From positions 3,336,777 to 3,400,276 of the forward strand of contig CP070696.1 in the NCBI GenBank assembly GCA_020353535.1: 63,500 nt of DNA. Direction: 5' to 3'. The notes beneath the pieces were generated by a model. The model did not search any database and was not told the origin of the DNA. It saw only the letters and a list, made by a program, of their open reading frames with translations. The translations under genes were made by a program, and so were the position numbers. Of this stretch, positions 60,506-63,500 are shown piece by piece (the stretch's first letter is position 1; each line of letters opens with the position of its first letter). Origin of the DNA: Spirochaetaceae bacterium. Lineage in GTDB: Bacteria; Spirochaetota; Spirochaetia; SZUA-6; DRHE01.

Positions 60506-61990
60506 ATGTTCGGACTGATGGAAGGGCTTTCCTACGTACTGAATCCCTCTCATTTTCCCTTCTTGTTCATAGGAGTGGCAGGAGGGATCGTAGTGGGAGC
60601 TCTCCCAGGTTTGACCGGGTCGGTGGGGATCATCCTGCTGCTCCCCTTTCTATATTACCTGGAACCGGCCACGTCGCTCATCATGCTTAGCGGCATGTTC
60701 TGCGGTGCAATCTATGGGGGGTCGATCTCGGCGATTCTGATTTCTACACCCGGAACGCCCTCGGCTGCAGCCACGGTGCTGGATGGCTACCCTTTGTCCG
60801 AGAAGGGCGAGGCGGGTAAGGCCATTGGGGTAGCCACCATCGCTTCCACCGTCGGGGGTGTCATCTCCACCCTGTGCATGATTTTCATCTCACCGCAATT
60901 GGCCCGGTTTGCCTTGAAGTTTGGTCCGGAGGAGTACTTCGCCCTCATGGTGTTCGGCCTCACAGTGATTGCCAGTGTTTCCGGTGCTTCTCTGGTAAAA
61001 GGCCTGATATCGGGATTCTTTGGTTTACTGATTGCCTCCATTGGAATAGACGAGCTAACCGGGTATGCCCGCTATTCCTTCGATATACCCAACTTGATGA
61101 CCGGCTTTCCCATGCTGCCGGTACTAATCGGGCTGTTCGCCATCTCCCAGATTTTCATCGAGCTGGCCAATGTGGGAAAAGAGCTGAAACGCTACGATCA
61201 GAAGATCAAGGGAGTGCTACCCACCTGGCGGGAGTTTAAGCGTCTCATCACGGTGATCATCCCGGCTTCCTTTCTCGGTACCTTTATTGGCATCATCCCG
61301 GGAACAGGAGGGGCCATCGCTTCGTTCATGGCCTATAACGAGGCCAGGCGATTCTCCAAGGATCCCGATAGTTTTGGCAAAGGAAATCTCGCCGGGGTGG
61401 CTGCTCCGGAAGCCGCCAACAATGGTACCACCGGGGGAGCGATGGTGCCGCTGCTAACTCTGGGCATCCCGGGGGACGTCGTTACCGCGGTGATGCTGGG
61501 AGCCCTGCTTTTGATCGGCGTACGCCCCGGACCGTTGCTGTTCCAGCAGAATCCGCAGATCATCCGTGCTTTGTTTGTAGGTTTCATGCTGGCTCAGTTC
61601 CTCATTCTAGGCCTCGGCCTGGCCAGCGTAAAGGTGTTCCCAAGGATTCTGAAAGTACCGATCTCGATACTTTTCCCGGTGATCTTCGCGCTCTGTTTCT
61701 TGGGCTCCTTTTCCCTCAATAACAGCATCTACGACATGTTCGTAGCGTTGCTGTTCGGAGTAGTCGGCTACTTCATGCGTAAGTACGGGTTCGCAGCAGC
61801 CCCTATGATTCTAGGTGTCATTCTCGGTCCATTGGCTGAACGCGAATTGGGCAAAGCGTTGATCATGTCCCACGGGAATTGGACTACTCTGGTACAGTCT
61901 CCGATAGCATTGGTTTTCTACGGGATATCTGTTCTTTCTGTCACCTATTCGCTTTTGAGGATGAAACGTTTAAAACGAAAGAGGGGGTAA
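60506..61990 (+). CDS. tctA: TctA-type large membrane subunit
   Basis: 494 residues with about twelve membrane helices. Hallmarks are G-A-L-P-G-L-T-G-S-V-G, Y-G-G-S-I-S-A-I-L-I-S-T-P-G-T-P near residue 75 and a second P-G-T-G-G-A-I-A-S-F in the middle, plus L-T-L-G-I-P-G. It forms the sodium- or proton-coupled pore of the tripartite tricarboxylate transporter. It ends the operon; the FadR-like gene converges on it. Confidence 0.88.
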   Translation: MFGLMEGLSYVLNPSHFPFLFIGVAGGIVVGALPGLTGSVGIILLLPFLYYLEPATSLIMLSGMFCGAIYGGSISAILISTPGTPSAAATVLDGYPLSEKGEAGKAIGVATIASTVGGVISTLCMIFISPQLARFALKFGPEEYFALMVFGLTVIASVSGASLVKGLISGFFGLLIASIGIDELTGYARYSFDIPNLMTGFPMLPVLIGLFAISQIFIELANVGKELKRYDQKIKGVLPTWREFKRLITVIIPASFLGTFIGIIPGTGGAIASFMAYNEARRFSKDPDSFGKGNLAGVAAPEAANNGTTGGAMVPLLTLGIPGDVVTAVMLGALLLIGVRPGPLLFQQNPQIIRALFVGFMLAQFLILGLGLASVKVFPRILKVPISILFPVIFALCFLGSFSLNNSIYDMFVALLFGVVGYFMRKYGFAAAPMILGVILGPLAERELGKALIMSHGNWTTLVQSPIALVFYGISVLSVTYSLLRMKRLKRKRG

Positions 61991-62067
61991 GGGTGCGCTG
62001 GCAATGGAGGATAGCCGGCGATTTCTATGCCTGTAGGCCGGCACATGTCATTCACCAGGTAAATGCT

Positions 62068-62775
62068 TTATTTATTCTTCCGTTTTAATCTTTTGCTGAG
62101 GGTTCGACGGTAACTCTTTTCCAGGTGCCGGCGCATAGCCGCATAAGCGCCTTCTCCGTCGCGACCTTTGATCGCGGTGAAAATGGCTCTGTGCTCCAGG
62201 AAGGCTTGTCGATGGTCTTCACTGGTCCGCGGCGCATCTCGATAGGTCTTGATAATCGCATCCATTATGATCGGTACAATACGCATGATGACCGGATTTT
62301 CCGTTGCTTCGGCAATACTGCGATGAAACTCGAGCTCCGTTGCCATTCCCACTTCATGGCGGTCGACGATATCTTCCATCTCTTCAATATACTTTCCGAT
62401 TCGAAGGATGTCCTGCGGAGTTCCTCGCTCAGCAGCCAGGCGGGCCACTCCCGGCTCAATCAGGAGGCGCACCTCGATCAAGGCGAGATGCAGATCATTG
62501 TCGATCAGGAAATCCAAACCGAGTGGATCACTGGCGATACCCGGTGTCTCGGAAACGAAGGTTCCTTTTCCGCGCAGTATCTCAATGATATTCTGGGAGA
62601 CCAGAGATTTGACTGCTTCTCGTATTGTCGGTCTGCTGACCCCGAAAAGCTCTGCAAGCTGCATTTCATTTGGCAGCTTGTTACCGGGTCTTAGCTTCTC
62701 TTTGCGGATCAGCTCCTTGATCCGATTTGCGACCTCATGGGATAAACGGCTCTGATTTTTTATCCTTCGGTACAT
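62068..62775 (-). CDS. GntR-family regulator (FadR-like, FCD domain)
   Basis: 235 residues. Winged helix: H-E-V-A-N-R-I-K-E-L-I-R, then L-F-G-V-S-R-P-T-I-R-E-A-V-K-S-L. FCD effector domain from about residue 85, with E-L-E-F-H-R-S-I-A-E-A-T-E and a following metal-site pattern. Convergent with tctA and divergent from the exporter, it is a likely repressor of the Tct or neighbouring genes. Confidence 0.85.
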   Translation of the reverse strand: MYRRIKNQSRLSHEVANRIKELIRKEKLRPGNKLPNEMQLAELFGVSRPTIREAVKSLVSQNIIEILRGKGTFVSETPGIASDPLGLDFLIDNDLHLALIEVRLLIEPGVARLAAERGTPQDILRIGKYIEEMEDIVDRHEVGMATELEFHRSIAEATENPVIMRIVPIIMDAIIKTYRDAPRTSEDHRQAFLEHRAIFTAIKGRDGEGAYAAMRRHLEKSYRRTLSKRLKRKNK

Positions 62776-62927
62776 GACAATCTTCAGTGTGTCCCTTCGT
62801 AGTCACGCACAGTATAACTCAAAGCACACAAATCTTCTATAAGAGGTATGACGACTGACAATGAACTCGTTCCTGATGCGGTCCATGAATTCAATTTTGG
62901 CAATGAATATTGTAGGAGTTCACGAGA

Positions 62928-63500
62928 ATGATTACACTGGCCCTGCGAATTGTGGAAACAAGGCAGCAAAAGATCGCCATCCTCTTTCTCGCGGTGGGAG
63001 CCGTCTGCTTCGGTTTTTCCGGTGTCTTGATCAAACTATGCGAATTCCCGCCGACGGTGATCGCCTCGTTTCGCATGATCCTCGCCGGTCTGGCAGTAGC
63101 TCCTTTCTGCGTGGGTCAGCTGAAAACGCTCTTTCGGGAAAGAGGACTCCCGGGATTTCTCCTTTTGCTGATTCCCGGCCTCCTGCTGGGACTCCACTTC
63201 CAGGCCTGGATCATAGGACTCAAGCGCACCTATGTAGCCAGTGCCAGCTTCATCTTTTCCATCAATCCGGTGTTCTTCGCCCTTTTCGAACGATTTCTCT
63301 ACAAAAAGCGGATACCTATATACGCCTATGCCTCCCTGGCCATGGTCTTGGGCGGAGCCTACTGGCTGTTTGCCTCCCGAGGCGGCCAATTGGGGCAGAC
63401 GGGGGATTTTCTTTGCCTGTTATCCACTCTGCTGTTCGTAATCTACCTGCTGGTGTCCCGCAGGGTATCCGGAGATGTTCCCCACCTGCTGTACATCCAC
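62928..63500 (+). CDS. EamA/DMT-family exporter (cut by window edge)
   Basis: 191 residues are visible without a stop, so the gene continues beyond 63500. From ATG 62928 (GTAGGAG upstream) there are about six membrane helices, with the EamA motif F-G-F-S-G-V-L-I-K in the first and a helix-loop-helix repeat with S-F-I-F-S-I-N-P in the fourth. DMT exporters move amino acids or metabolites. It is divergent from the FadR-like gene, which may control it. Confidence 0.75.
   Translation, partial: MITLALRIVETRQQKIAILFLAVGAVCFGFSGVLIKLCEFPPTVIASFRMILAGLAVAPFCVGQLKTLFRERGLPGFLLLLIPGLLLGLHFQAWIIGLKRTYVASASFIFSINPVFFALFERFLYKKRIPIYAYASLAMVLGGAYWLFASRGGQLGQTGDFLCLLSTLLFVIYLLVSRRVSGDVPHLLYIH

Noticed and set aside
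1..63500. tRNA, rRNA, IS elements and prophage genes
   Set aside because: No cloverleaf-type T-loop consensus, rRNA segment, transposase or integrase was seen on either strand by eye; a tRNAscan or Infernal run would settle small RNAs.

Overview
The window reads as a chromosomal stretch of a free-living or syntrophic-type spirochaete. This is inferred from gene content, not from a marker tree. The supports are a complete MoxR/DUF58/BatD-BatA-BatB-BatC-BatE aerotolerance cluster, ABC binding proteins whose mature ends carry the G-Q-K-E type start common in this phylum, TctABC transport, an alpha-type AddAB pair, and lipoprotein-rich small operons. No rRNA, tRNA, CRISPR array, phage or insertion sequence was seen. 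Coding density is very high: no gap without a gene exceeds about 210 bases, and several convergent gene pairs overlap or nearly touch. A gene is cut by each window edge.

Region by region. 1-13.1 kb is a loose set of short enzymes: an SRPBCC protein, a terpenoid-cyclase-fold protein, two divergent AlkZ-type winged-helix proteins, a YrdB-like membrane protein, a one-domain class III cyclase, an outer-membrane protein, an SGNH hydrolase, four GNAT acetyltransferases, a DJ-1/PfpI protein, a HEAT-like protein, a YkgJ protein, a YdeI protein and a Cys-rich PAS histidine kinase. 13.1-19.8 kb holds glnS, a DUF1883 protein, an msrA whose catalytic codon is TGA, metF, an SH3 protein, a nitroreductase and a PEBP protein. 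20-28 kb holds an orphan DNA methyltransferase and the era-addB-addA operon. 28-33 kb holds apbE, MTA phosphorylase, clpP, a nuclease-fold lipoprotein and argJ. 33.4-40.2 kb is the Bat operon ending in an Smr protein. 40.2-46.9 kb holds infA and a DksA-like gene (divergent), a metallo-hydrolase, trmB, a DEAD-box-like protein with ruined catalytic motifs, and an OmpA-type lipidless porin/anchor. 46.9-62.8 kb is a catabolic and uptake block: two back-to-back sugar-type ABC systems, a large OYE-type flavoenzyme, an internally deleted alcohol dehydrogenase, an SDR, a creatinase/M24-fold protein without metal ligands, TctC-TctB-TctA, and a GntR/FCD regulator near the middle and at the end. An EamA-type exporter begins at the right edge.

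The strongest unexpected signal is the msrA at 15458-16195. Its catalytic GCFW motif is encoded with TGA in place of the Cys codon, a perfect hairpin with a G-first loop starts 14 nt downstream, the protein carries a lipobox, and no other Cys remains outside the lipobox. This fits a membrane-anchored selenoprotein methionine sulfoxide reductase. A second theme is initiation: several genes (alkZ-like, yrdB-like, clpP, argJ, an SH3 protein) have a promoter -10 box only 6-10 nt before the start codon and no Shine-Dalgarno, so leaderless messages look frequent here. A third theme is degenerate enzymes kept as intact reading frames: the helicase-like protein, the M24-like protein, the deleted dehydrogenase, and the AlkZ paralogue lacking its Q-x-Q motif.
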